DNA from: DAOUKH01 sp965261455
Lineage (GTDB): Bacteria > Chloroflexota > Dehalococcoidia > SHYB01
Length of the DNA stretch: 64,000 nt
Assembly (NCBI GenBank): GCA_965261455.1
Contig: OZ253453.1
Location: forward strand, 1,488,001-1,552,000
Reading direction: 5' to 3'
The stretch's first letter is position 1. Each line of letters starts with the position of its first letter. Below the pieces are notes generated by a model. It was given only the letters and a program-made list of their open reading frames with translations. It made no database searches and had not been told where the DNA came from. Both the position numbers and the translations under genes were made by a program. Positions 8,778-17,925 of the stretch are shown here, one piece after another.

Positions 8778-9509
8778 CTACCGGCGGAGAAGTTTGCGAC
8801 CCTCGGTAACGGGGAAAAGAACGGGGTATTGATGTTCACAGCCCAGCCGATCGGAGCAGACATCGTTTTTCTTACCACACCGGGGGCAGACAGCGTATGC
8901 GGCCATTCCGGCTTGGCGCAGGTACTCCTGCATGGTCCTGTCCGCCTTTTCTTGATTGCATGGCTGACACGCCAATGCAATATTCCAATTAATGGCACGT
9001 CCTCCTCGTGAGGCAGGAACAACATGGTCTTCCGTCATCTCTGGCTCCTCGAACTTCCCAGTACAGATATAGCAACGACCCGCCTGTTGTTTGTACAAGA
9101 GTCGGAGATTTGGAGATGTTTGGGGATCCCGTTTTGCCGACATTAAGTATGGATATTCCGCAGTCAGAAGGACTTTATCGGAGTCCTTCTGCGTTAGCTT
9201 GAGCGAATAAGAGCCAGTGCGTCGCTCGTTATAAGCCGAATCTATCCGTGGGTCGCAAAGTCGAGGTAGTGAAATGGAGTCGTTTGGGCGGGTATGGTCA
9301 CTTGTGACAAGCCTATGCGTAGGGCAAGAGGGGCAGTGCCATGCCCATACCGGTGCAAACCGGTGGGCCCAAATAGCACAGTCGCAGGTATAGCACCGTC
9401 CATTTTTAGGACCATACCGATGTCGTCCACTACCACCGTCACGAAGAATGATAAGTAGTGGGCAATGGAGCGATCCGCCTTGCCGTCCGTCCTTCACCTC
9501 CCAAATCAT
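8778..9509 (-). CDS. HNH endonuclease with multiple zinc knuckles
   Basis: A 243-residue protein. The C-terminal half is a classic HNH module: CYIC (Cys146, Cys149), MTEDHVVPASRGG (Asp161-His162), NWNIALACQPCNQEK (Asn at the central position, Cys181, Cys184). A further knuckle CPRCGKKNDVC follows (Cys208, 211, 218, 224). The N-terminal half has CYTC/DC (39-44) and CPSC (59-62), likely another zinc ribbon. Base composition is visibly less GC-rich than the flanks. It lies 170 bases downstream of the type IIG-like R-M gene on the same strand, so a defence role or homing-type mobility is plausible. Exact start uncertain. Confidence 0.75.
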   Translation of the reverse strand: MIWEVKDGRQGGSLHCPLLIILRDGGSGRHRYGPKNGRCYTCDCAIWAHRFAPVWAWHCPSCPTHRLVTSDHTRPNDSISLPRLCDPRIDSAYNERRTGSYSLKLTQKDSDKVLLTAEYPYLMSAKRDPQTSPNLRLLYKQQAGRCYICTGKFEEPEMTEDHVVPASRGGRAINWNIALACQPCNQEKADRTMQEYLRQAGMAAYAVCPRCGKKNDVCSDRLGCEHQYPVLFPVTEGRKLLRR

Positions 9510-9580
9510 TGGAGAGGATAGTGACGACGGGCGGGAAAGAGCAATGGGGAGATGTCACGTGGGGCGGCGAACAGCGGAGC

Positions 9581-9692
9581 GGCGCCCTTCGGGCGCCCGC
9601 GCGCCTTGCGGCGCGCGCCCTCTCTCAGTCTCCCCCAGAGGGGGAGAGGCCGGAGGGGACGGGCGCCCACAAGAGGCGCCCCTACGGGGAGG
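9581..9692. repeat. Composite palindromic repeat at the 3' end of the R-M gene
   Basis: Two hairpins in series: GGCGCCC/GGGCGCC and GCGCGCC/GGCGCGC, then CCCTCTCTCAGTCTCCCCC paired with GGGGGAGAGG, then the palindrome GGGCGCCC..GGCGCC with tail CCTACGGGGA. The TAG inside its tail is the stop codon of the R-M gene. Confidence 0.8.
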
Positions 9693-12600
9693 CTTGGAGC
9701 AGCCGGGCGACGGCGTGTTCGACGGCTTTGCCTTCGGGGGACTGGCGCAGCCATTGGCGCAGCTCGCGGCGGGCGATGGTGACGGTGACGCGGTCGCGTT
9801 CTTGGCGAAGCTGCGCTAGGCGCTGGGCCGCGCCGTCCGCGGCCACCTGCCCCGCCTGGGAAACCTCGACGTGCAGGCCGTTCGCGGGGTCGAACTCCGG
9901 GATGGGCAGCTTCCACAGGTGCTTCTGCAGGTCACGTGCTCCGAACTGGCCCTTCGACATTAGCGGCGTCACTAGTGCATAGAGGGCATCGCTATTGATG
10001 ATGGACAGTAGGTAATTGGCTTCCTGCATATCCTTGCAGGCAATCCAGAACAGCTTGTAGTCAACCACAACCCTACGATCTTGGATCATTGAGGCGGTTG
10101 GTTGACCGGCAGATGTGTATACCACCCGGACCGGCCTGTCGGCCGGGTTCTCCTGCCATTCAAGTTGCGCCGACAGTTTGCCGTAGTAGTCCAACTGCCC
10201 CAACAGATCCATCTTGTTGGCTTCCGCTCTGTTCGCCTCCCACAGGCGGCTGACGGTCCGCCAGCGGTCGCGCATCCGCTGGCCCAACGCTCCGAGATTA
10301 ATGCCACCCACGCCGCTGGTGTCGGCGGGTAGGCTGTGGTCGCCCTGTCTGAACGGCAAGACTGCTTTGAGTGGGTCGAGGGTCGCATAGGGGACGAGAC
10401 TCTCGCCCAGATGAACGTCGAACACGTGGGCCGCTTCTATCGTCTGCTCCGAGATGGCGGCAAGTTCGAGGCTGCGCCAAGGCTCCTTGTCCTGCGAGCC
10501 TCGCCGCGGGTTTACGGTGACGGTCTGACCGGCCTGAATCGCGGCCGGGTTCTCGGTCTCTTCTACAAAGAAGAGGCAACGGGGCACGATGACCGCTCCC
10601 TGGCGAGAGTGGCCGGCATAGGGGGAGCCACCGCCGACGGATGTATCGGTGATGGCGGCGGGCACCCTCCGCATATCGGCCGCTCCGGCCTTGCCGAGCC
10701 ATCGCTCCACCTCGCCGGCTAAGGGCGTCGCCTTCGCCGTGTCGCCTTCGCCCACTCGTTGGGCGAAGACCACGGACGCGGGGACGGGAAAGAAGGTGTT
10801 TGGCTCCAGCTTCTCGAGGTCCCATGCGGTCTTGTGGCCGAAGTCAACCCCTAGACCTCGCCCACTGCGTCTTGCTTGCCATGAACCTGCGCGCCACTTC
10901 GTGTACTGACCAGCCTGGAGGGCGCTGTGGGGCATCACCATGCCGATGACGCCGCCATCCTTCAGGTAGAGGTCGACGCTGCGGGTGAAGAAGAGCCCCG
11001 CGACGTCTTGGTGGGTGGCATAGCGGCCGCCAGCCCAGATGCCGTAGAGGTCCTTGCTCTGCCGCTCCAACTCGGCGCGCAAGGTGCTCACGGTCTGGTT
11101 GTAGTTGATCCACGGCGGATTGCCGACGATCACGTCGACCTTGTTCCGGGATAGGGCGACGGGACGTACCAAGTTGCGGGTGTAGTAGGCCCAGATGTGG
11201 TTGCGGCCCTCGGCATGCAGTTGCTGCAGGGCCGCGATGGTGCTCTCCAAGGTCTGCCGCTCTGTGGGGTCGGTAATCTGTTGGTCGTCAAGGGCAAAAG
11301 AAGGGTCGTCGCCGTGCTCGATGGCTTCAGCGACGTCGCCCATGAGGGCGTCGAAGGTCTCGGCCCGGTCCACGAGGCTCATGGGGAAGACGAGCTCGGT
11401 GTTCTTGTCGTCATTCACCTGAACCCTGACCTCATGCTGGGCGAACAGGTCGCCGGTTTGGAACCGGAGCTGGAGGGCGTCGCCGAGGTAGATGGGAACG
11501 GTGACGTTGGCGGCGAGGCCGGCTGCGGCGGCGGCCTGGAGGGCGGGTTGGGCGGCCAGGACCCAGGCGGCGCGGGCCAGGTGGACCGCCACGGGGTGCA
11601 CGTCGATGCCGGCAATGGAGAAGCGCAGCCACTCCAACTGGTCTTTGGCGTCGAGGGAGGTATCCCTGGCGGCCTCGATGAAGTGGGTGACGGCCTCGGC
11701 GACGAAGGTGCCCGAGCCGCAGGCGGGGTCGAGGACGGACTGGTCGAGGGGGTCGGCGATCACCTCGCGGACGATGGCGCGGGCGAGCCAGTCGGGGGTG
11801 TAGTACTCGCCCAGTTGGCGGCGCTCGTCGGGTGGTATGACGGTCTCGTAGAGGATGGCGGCGACGTCGTTGGGGGCCTCTTGCCAGTCGAACCTGGCTA
11901 TGCGGCGGCCGAGGGTCTTGAGGAAGGGCAGGCCGCCGACCTCGGTCGGCCAGGCGAAGAAGTCCGACTCGACGACGCCCTGAAGGCCGGTCTTGTTGCG
12001 GAAGTCGCGGCCATGAAGGAGGTCGGCGGGGTCGTTGGCGGCCAACCGGACGATGTCGCCGCCGAAGCGTGCCTGCACCACCATGCCGATGACGGCGGTC
12101 AAATAGGTGTGGCGGACAAAGAGGCCGTCGAGCTGATCGTCCGTGCGGGCGATCTCGCCCAAGGCGGCGGTCAGGAGGTTCCGCCAGAGGTCGCGTTTGA
12201 CCTTGATGGTGGTGTAGCCGGCGTACTCGTCGTAGAGCGCTTTGAGGGTCGCGATGTCCCGCTCGTACGAGGGACTGTTGGGGCCGAAGTGGTCCTCAAT
12301 GGACTTACGGGAGGGCTGCTTGTTCTCCTCCGCGGAGAGGGCGTTGTCGCGGAGCCAGTCGTGGAGCGCGACCCAGCGGTCGGGACTGTCGAAGGTAAAG
12401 GCGTAGGGCTCGACAGTCTTAACCGCCCCGGCGTTGGGCCAGCGGAGCAGCCAGTACTTGCCGTCGGTGAGGACGCCCATGCGCACCCGGCCCTGCTTTT
12501 GCGACGCCTCCAGGTAGTCGTCGAGCTGGCGAACGTTCTCGGGGTCGGGGTTGAAGCCGCCGGCGGTGCCGATCCTGCGCTTGAACTCGATGAAGGTGTC

Positions 12601-12810
12601 GAGGGCGGTGAGGTCGACGGCGCGGCGCGAGCCCAGGGCGGGCGGGTTCTCCTCGACGATCTCGCTGGACTCGGCGAGGCCGGTCAGGACAAGGAAGTCG
12701 CGCACGGCGCTGGTGATGTTGGCCTCGGGTTCGCCCAAGTCGTGGCGCCGGAGGATTTCGGCGGCGGCCTTCGCATACTTGGGGTCGTTTGTGTCGATGT
12801 GGGCAGGCAT
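9682..12810 (-). CDS. Single-chain type IIG-like restriction-modification enzyme
   Basis: A 1042-residue protein joining nuclease and N6-adenine methyltransferase. The N-terminal region shows a PD-(D/E)xK-like site (Asp66 ... Glu75-Phe-Lys77 in IEFKRR). A helical linker leads to the methylase: GEYYTPDWLARAI (334-346), SAM motif DPACGSGTF (361-369) and catalytic NPPW (564-567). About 470 residues after NPPW would hold target recognition. There is no separate S or R subunit, which fits type IIG or a Type I/III-like orphan; recognition site unknown. It is bounded on both sides by copies of the same composite repeat and its last codons (ending QASP-stop) lie in the repeat. Confidence 0.85.
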   Translation of the reverse strand: MPAHIDTNDPKYAKAAAEILRRHDLGEPEANITSAVRDFLVLTGLAESSEIVEENPPALGSRRAVDLTALDTFIEFKRRIGTAGGFNPDPENVRQLDDYLEASQKQGRVRMGVLTDGKYWLLRWPNAGAVKTVEPYAFTFDSPDRWVALHDWLRDNALSAEENKQPSRKSIEDHFGPNSPSYERDIATLKALYDEYAGYTTIKVKRDLWRNLLTAALGEIARTDDQLDGLFVRHTYLTAVIGMVVQARFGGDIVRLAANDPADLLHGRDFRNKTGLQGVVESDFFAWPTEVGGLPFLKTLGRRIARFDWQEAPNDVAAILYETVIPPDERRQLGEYYTPDWLARAIVREVIADPLDQSVLDPACGSGTFVAEAVTHFIEAARDTSLDAKDQLEWLRFSIAGIDVHPVAVHLARAAWVLAAQPALQAAAAAGLAANVTVPIYLGDALQLRFQTGDLFAQHEVRVQVNDDKNTELVFPMSLVDRAETFDALMGDVAEAIEHGDDPSFALDDQQITDPTERQTLESTIAALQQLHAEGRNHIWAYYTRNLVRPVALSRNKVDVIVGNPPWINYNQTVSTLRAELERQSKDLYGIWAGGRYATHQDVAGLFFTRSVDLYLKDGGVIGMVMPHSALQAGQYTKWRAGSWQARRSGRGLGVDFGHKTAWDLEKLEPNTFFPVPASVVFAQRVGEGDTAKATPLAGEVERWLGKAGAADMRRVPAAITDTSVGGGSPYAGHSRQGAVIVPRCLFFVEETENPAAIQAGQTVTVNPRRGSQDKEPWRSLELAAISEQTIEAAHVFDVHLGESLVPYATLDPLKAVLPFRQGDHSLPADTSGVGGINLGALGQRMRDRWRTVSRLWEANRAEANKMDLLGQLDYYGKLSAQLEWQENPADRPVRVVYTSAGQPTASMIQDRRVVVDYKLFWIACKDMQEANYLLSIINSDALYALVTPLMSKGQFGARDLQKHLWKLPIPEFDPANGLHVEVSQAGQVAADGAAQRLAQLRQERDRVTVTIARRELRQWLRQSPEGKAVEHAVARLLQASP

Positions 12811-12821
12811 GGCTGCGGGGT

Positions 12822-12827
12822 ATTGTA
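12822..12827 (-). promoter_or_regulatory. -10 box before the R-M gene
   Basis: TACAAT on the minus strand 12 bases before the ATG, at the border of the repeat at 12838. No matching -35 was found; one would fall in the repeat. Confidence 0.35.
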
Positions 12828-12837
12828 GCGCGGCGGC

Positions 12838-12951
12838 CGGCGCGCCTGCGGCGCGTGCCCTCTCTCAGTCTCCCCCAGAGGGGGAGAGGTTTAAGGTGGC
12901 GGCCAGGGGCCGGAGGGGACGGGCGCCCACAAGGGGCGCCCCTACGGGAGG
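12838..12951. repeat. Composite palindromic repeat upstream of the R-M gene
   Basis: Same architecture as 9581-9692: GGCGCGCC/GGCGCG hairpin, CCCTCTCTCAGTCTCCCCC with GGGGGAGAGG, a TTTAAGGTGGCGGCC insert, then GGGCGCCC..GGGCGCCCC with tail CTACGGGAGG. Same orientation as the other copy, so the R-M gene is framed by direct repeats. Confidence 0.8.
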
Positions 12952-12958
12952 GGCGGCG

Positions 12959-15655
12959 CTACGCCTTGGCGATCTCGACGGGGAAGCGCTTGGCGCGGGA
13001 GAAAGGCGTGAGCGCGCCCGGCGTGGGCTTGTTCCAGATATTGGTCACCATCTTCTGGTGCGGCAAGGTCAGCAGGGCAACGCCGGGGGCGGCGCGTCCG
13101 TTCACCCGGGCCTTCGCGGAGACTTCGCCCATGGCGGCGGTGAGGGTGACCGCGTCGCCGTCCTCTATGGAGAGGCGGCGGGCGTCGGCGGAATTGATGT
13201 CGACCGCCGCGGCGCCGTCGAGTTCGACGGTCCCTTTGATCTCGCGCACGACGGCGGCAAGGGCGATCATGCCGTCCTCGTCCACGCGGGCCGGCGCGGG
13301 CAGCGGCAAAAACCGTCCGATGCCGCGCATGAATTGGGAGACGTGGAGCATCGGCGCGCCCGGATCGTCCTTGGAGCGGCAAGGCCACTGCAGGGGACGG
13401 TCATCGAGACGGTCGTAGGAGACGCCGGCGTAGGTCGGCACCACGCGGGCGATCTCGTCCATGATCTCCGCCGGGCTGTCGTAGGAGAAGCCCTCGGCGC
13501 CCATGCGCTCGGCGAGGCCGGCGATGGCGCGCCACGCGGGGCGGCACTCGCCCAAGGGCTCGATGGCCGGACGCACCCGCTGCACTCGCCGCTCGAAGCT
13601 GGTCGAGGAGCCGTCGTTCTCGGCGAACGACGTGGCGGGGAACGCAACGGTGACGAACGGCTCAAGGTTGCGCAGGAACGCCTCGTGGACAGCAAGGAAT
13701 TCGAGCTTCGCGAAAGCCCGCGCAAGCTCGCCCGTGGGATCGGGCAGCACCTGGTTCTGTCCGATCATCACCACGGCCTTGATCTCTCCAGCGTCGATGG
13801 CGGCGGGCAGATCGGGCAGGCCGACGCCGGGGTGGTCCGGCACGGGGCGGCCGGTATGCGCGCCGAGCCGGAGGCGGGCACCGGCCTCGTCGATGAACGC
13901 TCCGCCGGGGAGCAGGTGCGGCCTGCATCCCATGTCCTCGGCGCCCTGGCTGTTACTTTCGCCTCGCAGCGGATAGACGCCGCCCCCCCGGACACCGACG
14001 TTTCCGGTGAGCATCGCGAGCCCCGCGACGGCTGTCGCGAGCTCCCCGCCGCCGAGCAGCGCCGGGCTGAAGAGGAAGGACGCCGGTTTCCGCGCCGCGA
14101 GAAGGCGCGCCGCCTGCCGTATCTGCTCGGCGGGCACGCCGGAGAGCGCCTCCACGGCGTCGAGGGTGTAGGGGACAAGCGACTCGACGAACCGGTCGAG
14201 CTCCGCCGCCCGCTTCTGTACCGCCTCGACGTCGAATAGGCCCTCGTCGACGATGACTTTGGCGATGGCTCCGAGCACGGCGACCTCGGAGCCTAGAGCA
14301 CAGACGGCCTTCTCCGCCGCGAGCATCCCGATCTCGGTGTCGCGCGGGTCGATCACGATCAGGTGCGCACCACGGTTCACCGCCTCCTTGACCTGAAGAC
14401 CGGCGACGGGCTGCTCGAAGGTGATGTCCGAATCGACGATGAGGACGGTCTTCGCGTCGTGCAGGTCCCACATTGGGTTGGTCGCGGCGGCGCTACCGAA
14501 GGCGTTGGTGAGGGGATCGAGCGCGGAGGGCGGGCAGAGCGGATCGGGGAAGTCGACATTGGGGGAGCCGATGGCGCCGCGCGCGAACTTCTGGAGCAGG
14601 TAGTTGTCTTCGTTCATGGCCTTGCCCGAACCGAGGAAGGCGATCTCGTCGGGCTCGTACTTGCCCAAGGCCTCGGCGACGGCCGCCAGGGCGGCGTCCC
14701 ACGACGCCGCTTCGAGGCCGTCAGCGCCCCGCACCATCGGCGTCATCAGGCGCTGCTTGCTGTAGACCCACTTGTAGCCGAACTTGCCCTGGACACACTC
14801 CTGACCGCGACTCGCCTCACCGTCCACGTCGTGCGTGACTCGAATGAGCTTGCCATCCGTAACGTTCAGGTTGAGCGAGCAGCCCACGCTGCACTGCGAG
14901 CAAGCCGAGGTGACCATCTCGTCGGCGCGCCCCGCCCACTTGCTGTCCTTCTCCGTGATTGCGCCCACGGGGCAGACGTCGACGCAGAGGCCGCAGAAGG
15001 TGCAGCCGGACTCGGCGAGCGTCCCGCCCTGGGCGGTCCCCACGATGGTGTCGTTGCCCCGCATCTCGAAGGTGATGGCGTTGACGCCCTCGATCTCGTC
15101 GCAGGCGCGCACGCACTTCCCGCAGACGATGCAGAGGTTCATGTCGTGATCGATGAAGGGATTGCGCGTCTCCAAGTCGAGGTTGCGGTACTGATAAGGG
15201 AGCGGGACCTCGTTGAGCTTGACTGAGTAGGTCACGTCCTGAAGCTCGCAGCGCTCGTTCTGCGGACAGACGACGCAGCGGTCGGTCACGCTGACGTTGC
15301 GCAGGCAGACGTCGGTGGGGCCGCAGTGCTCGACACGCCAGCAGGTGAGACAGCCGTGGGGATGGCTCGACAGCGTCAGGGCGAGAATGTCGCGCCGTAT
15401 CTCCTCGACGGGCCCCGGATTGGTGAGAACGGACATGCCCTCGCCGACGGTGGTGTGGCAGGCAGCGGGATAGCCCCGCCCGCCCTCGATTTCGACGACG
15501 CACATGCGGCAAGCGCCGTAGGGCTTGAGGATGGGATGCCAGCAGAGATAGGGAATATAGATCCCGTGGTCGCGCGCGGCCTCGATAATCGTCTGGCCCC
15601 GATTGGCCTCGACCTCGACGCCGTCGATCTTGAGCTTGATCCTGTCGGTTGTCAT
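12959..15655 (-). CDS. NuoG/formate-dehydrogenase-alpha-like molybdopterin oxidoreductase
   Basis: An 898-residue catalytic subunit. In order: [2Fe-2S] domain (Cys38, 49, 52, 66), His-Cys cluster (HPHGCLTC-x5-C, 100-111), extra CVVC-x5-C (127-136), two [4Fe-4S] clusters (Cys175-185 and 218-228), a cluster entering the Mo domain (Cys252, 255, 259, 287), then molybdopterin and C-terminal domains. At the metal-ligand place Cys374 is present, but the following residue is Pro (DPLCPPSA) where formate dehydrogenases have His. Starting at 15655 gives GAGGGG upstream and a 17-base gap to the NuoF-like gene; the frame is open to 15913 but that overlaps it. Forms a complex with the next two subunits; formate as substrate is unproven. 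Confidence 0.82.
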   Translation of the reverse strand: MTTDRIKLKIDGVEVEANRGQTIIEAARDHGIYIPYLCWHPILKPYGACRMCVVEIEGGRGYPAACHTTVGEGMSVLTNPGPVEEIRRDILALTLSSHPHGCLTCWRVEHCGPTDVCLRNVSVTDRCVVCPQNERCELQDVTYSVKLNEVPLPYQYRNLDLETRNPFIDHDMNLCIVCGKCVRACDEIEGVNAITFEMRGNDTIVGTAQGGTLAESGCTFCGLCVDVCPVGAITEKDSKWAGRADEMVTSACSQCSVGCSLNLNVTDGKLIRVTHDVDGEASRGQECVQGKFGYKWVYSKQRLMTPMVRGADGLEAASWDAALAAVAEALGKYEPDEIAFLGSGKAMNEDNYLLQKFARGAIGSPNVDFPDPLCPPSALDPLTNAFGSAAATNPMWDLHDAKTVLIVDSDITFEQPVAGLQVKEAVNRGAHLIVIDPRDTEIGMLAAEKAVCALGSEVAVLGAIAKVIVDEGLFDVEAVQKRAAELDRFVESLVPYTLDAVEALSGVPAEQIRQAARLLAARKPASFLFSPALLGGGELATAVAGLAMLTGNVGVRGGGVYPLRGESNSQGAEDMGCRPHLLPGGAFIDEAGARLRLGAHTGRPVPDHPGVGLPDLPAAIDAGEIKAVVMIGQNQVLPDPTGELARAFAKLEFLAVHEAFLRNLEPFVTVAFPATSFAENDGSSTSFERRVQRVRPAIEPLGECRPAWRAIAGLAERMGAEGFSYDSPAEIMDEIARVVPTYAGVSYDRLDDRPLQWPCRSKDDPGAPMLHVSQFMRGIGRFLPLPAPARVDEDGMIALAAVVREIKGTVELDGAAAVDINSADARRLSIEDGDAVTLTAAMGEVSAKARVNGRAAPGVALLTLPHQKMVTNIWNKPTPGALTPFSRAKRFPVEIAKA

Positions 15656-15672
15656 CGGTCGGCGCCCCTCAG

Positions 15673-17352
15673 TCAACCCGCCTGAACGGTCTCGTTTTGG
15701 AGCGAGGCTTCGAACTCGTCTTGGAAGTAGCGGTAGCCCGACTTGATCGGGTTCTCCGCCAGGTGGCCATGCGCGCACAGCGACGACTTCATCGTCTCGC
15801 CGATGACGAGCGCGGTGTCGAGCTCCTTGCGCGTCGCCTCCTTCCCGTGCAGGCGTTCCAGGATGTTGGCAATCTGGCGCGTACCCAACCTGCAGGGGAA
15901 GCACTTGCCGCACGACTCCTCGGCGTTGAACTCGCCGAGCACGGCGGCGATCTCGAGCACCGAGTCCGTCTCGTCGCCGACGATGATGCCGCCCGAGCCG
16001 AACATGGCGCCGGCGGCGATCATGGCGTCGAAGTCGATGGGCATGTCGAGCGACGAGGCGGGGAGGAAACCGCCGAGCGGCCCCCCGGTCTGCAAGAACT
16101 TCAACGCCTTGCCGCCGGGGACGCCGCCGCCGAGCACCTCGATGACCTGGCGGAGCGTCACCCCAAAGGGCACTTCGTAGAGGCCGGGGCGGTTGACGCG
16201 GCCCGATAGGCAGACCAGGGCCGTACCCTTGCTCCGCTCGGTGCCGATGCCGGCGAACCAGTCGCCTCCGTTGGCCACAATGCTAGGGGCATAGGAATAC
16301 GTCTTGACGTTGTTGATGTTGGACGGCTTCTGCCAGAGTCCGGCGGCCGCGGGGAAGGGAGGCTTGTACCGGGGCATGGCCCGCTTGCCCTCGACGGCCT
16401 CCATGAGCGCCGTCTCCTCGCCGGAGACGTAGGACTCGCCGGTGAGGGAGATTTCGATGTCGAAGTCGAAGCCCGTGCCCAGGATGTTCTTGCCGAGCAG
16501 GCCGTGTTCGTAGGCCAAGTCGAGGGCGCGCTGTATGCGGTCGATGGGCAGGTCCCACCCCGTTCGGATAAAGATAAAGCCCTTGCCGCCCCCGGCCTTG
16601 GTGGCGTAGCCGGCGATGGTGATCCCTTCGATCACGCGGAAGGGATCGCTCTCGAGTAGGTGTTTGTCGTTGAACGCGCCGGAGTCGCCCTCTTCGGCGT
16701 TGCAGAGGTGGTATTTGGGAGGCCCGGGGGCGCCGATGAGGAACTTCCACTTCATCGCCGCAGGGAAGGCCGCGCCGCCGCGACCGCGCAGGTTCGACTT
16801 TTCGATCTCTCCGATGACTTCCTCGGGCGTCATGCCGCTCACGGCCTTCTCCAGCGCCGCGTAGCCGCCGTTCGCGATGTAGTGCCACAGGTTCGCGGGA
16901 TCGATGACGCCGCAGTTCTGGGTCGCCACCCGCCGCTGGAGCGAGAACTCCTCGCGCGAGAAGAGATCGGGCGGCCCGCCGCTTTCGAGATCGCCGATGG
17001 CCCCGAGGACGTCGGCGCCGTCGGGGATGGCGCCACCGACCACGTAGCTTTCGACCAACCCCTCCGCGGAATCGGGCGTGACGTTGGCGAAGTAGACGCG
17101 GGGCTTGCCCGGTTTGGTGATGCTGACGATGACTTCGGCGTAGTCGAGGCCCAAGCCGCCGGTCTCGTGGATATCGGCTTCGACTCCGGCGCGCCGGAGG
17201 GCCGACTCGATGGCCTCGATCACGTCCGGAGCCCCGGCGGCGAGGCCATGGATGCCCATACCGACGGCGATCTGAGTCCGTTCGGCGGGGCGCGCGAAGG
17301 CCGCCCATTCTCGCTCGGCCCGTTCGGCGAGCTTCCCGAACGCCTCGGTCAT
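15673..17352 (-). CDS. NuoF-like NADH/FMN-binding subunit
   Basis: A 559-residue diaphorase subunit, like FdsB or HydB. Residues ~25-110 form a thioredoxin-like N-terminal domain that lacks the four cysteines such domains usually carry (GMGIHGLAAG, HETGGLGLDYAEV). FMN and NADH binding follow at NLRGRGGAAFPAAMKWKF (187-204) and CNAEEGDSGAFNDKHLLESD (217-236). The C-terminal [4Fe-4S] site is ESCGKCFPCRLGTRQ (Cys481, 484, 487) with Cys526. It passes electrons between NAD and the molybdopterin subunit. The ATG overlaps the NuoE-like stop (ATGA), proving a coupled operon. Confidence 0.88.
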   Translation of the reverse strand: MTEAFGKLAERAEREWAAFARPAERTQIAVGMGIHGLAAGAPDVIEAIESALRRAGVEADIHETGGLGLDYAEVIVSITKPGKPRVYFANVTPDSAEGLVESYVVGGAIPDGADVLGAIGDLESGGPPDLFSREEFSLQRRVATQNCGVIDPANLWHYIANGGYAALEKAVSGMTPEEVIGEIEKSNLRGRGGAAFPAAMKWKFLIGAPGPPKYHLCNAEEGDSGAFNDKHLLESDPFRVIEGITIAGYATKAGGGKGFIFIRTGWDLPIDRIQRALDLAYEHGLLGKNILGTGFDFDIEISLTGESYVSGEETALMEAVEGKRAMPRYKPPFPAAAGLWQKPSNINNVKTYSYAPSIVANGGDWFAGIGTERSKGTALVCLSGRVNRPGLYEVPFGVTLRQVIEVLGGGVPGGKALKFLQTGGPLGGFLPASSLDMPIDFDAMIAAGAMFGSGGIIVGDETDSVLEIAAVLGEFNAEESCGKCFPCRLGTRQIANILERLHGKEATRKELDTALVIGETMKSSLCAHGHLAENPIKSGYRYFQDEFEASLQNETVQAG

Positions 17353-17810
17353 GCCCCGCCTCCCGCTGTTGCGTCGAGGAGATGGCCCAGGCGGTCGGCG
17401 TTCAAGCGGCCCACGAGCTTGCCGTCGATCTTGCCGACGGGAGCAAGGGCGCACGCCCCGGCGCACTCGAGGCCGCGGAGAGAGTACTTGCGGTCCTCGC
17501 TGTAGCCGTCGAACACGGCGCCGGCGAACGCCTCGGCCTGGCGCATCAGCCCCTTCGAGTCGAAGAGATGGCACGATGGCCCCCAGCAGAGCTCGATGGT
17601 GTGGTCGCCGGGGGGCTCGAAGCGGAAGTGCGTGTAGAAGGTGGCGACGCCGTGGACTTCGTTGACCGAGGCGCCGGTGTACTCGGCGACGGCGGGGATG
17701 GCGTCAAGCGGCAGATAGGTCAGCCGTTCCTGGATGCGAATGAGAGAGGAGAGGACGGTAATCGTCCGCCCCTTCTGGGAGTCGAGAATCTCCCGCATCT
17801 TGGGGTCCAT
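17349..17810 (-). CDS. NuoE-like [2Fe-2S] subunit
   Basis: A 153-residue thioredoxin-fold ferredoxin subunit, first gene of the operon. The [2Fe-2S] ligands are Cys75 and Cys80 (LCWGPSC) and Cys116 and Cys120 (LECAGAC). HGVATFYTHF is the conserved helix of the family. With the NuoF- and FdhA-like subunits it makes a soluble three-subunit NAD-linked enzyme as in FdsGBA or HydABC. No other respiratory complex I genes are near, so this is not the complete nuo cluster. Confidence 0.9.
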   Translation of the reverse strand: MDPKMREILDSQKGRTITVLSSLIRIQERLTYLPLDAIPAVAEYTGASVNEVHGVATFYTHFRFEPPGDHTIELCWGPSCHLFDSKGLMRQAEAFAGAVFDGYSEDRKYSLRGLECAGACALAPVGKIDGKLVGRLNADRLGHLLDATAGGGA

Positions 17811-17925
17811 GGCCGGACCGCGTCCCTTCTGTCCGCAAGAGCGGCTGATTCGTGAAATACGGAACTAACGGGATGCTAGCACACCGGCCAAGGTGGAACA
17901 AGCAGAGACGGGCGGCGGAGGGAGC

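Noticed and set aside
11197..12828. Gly/Val-rich 543-codon plus-strand frame opposite the R-M gene.
   Set aside because: Antisense shadow of a gene with clear methylase motifs.
12959..17810. Complete respiratory complex I cluster.
   Set aside because: Only E-, F- and G-like subunits are present, with no membrane subunits; the G-like protein has a metal-site Cys like formate dehydrogenases.
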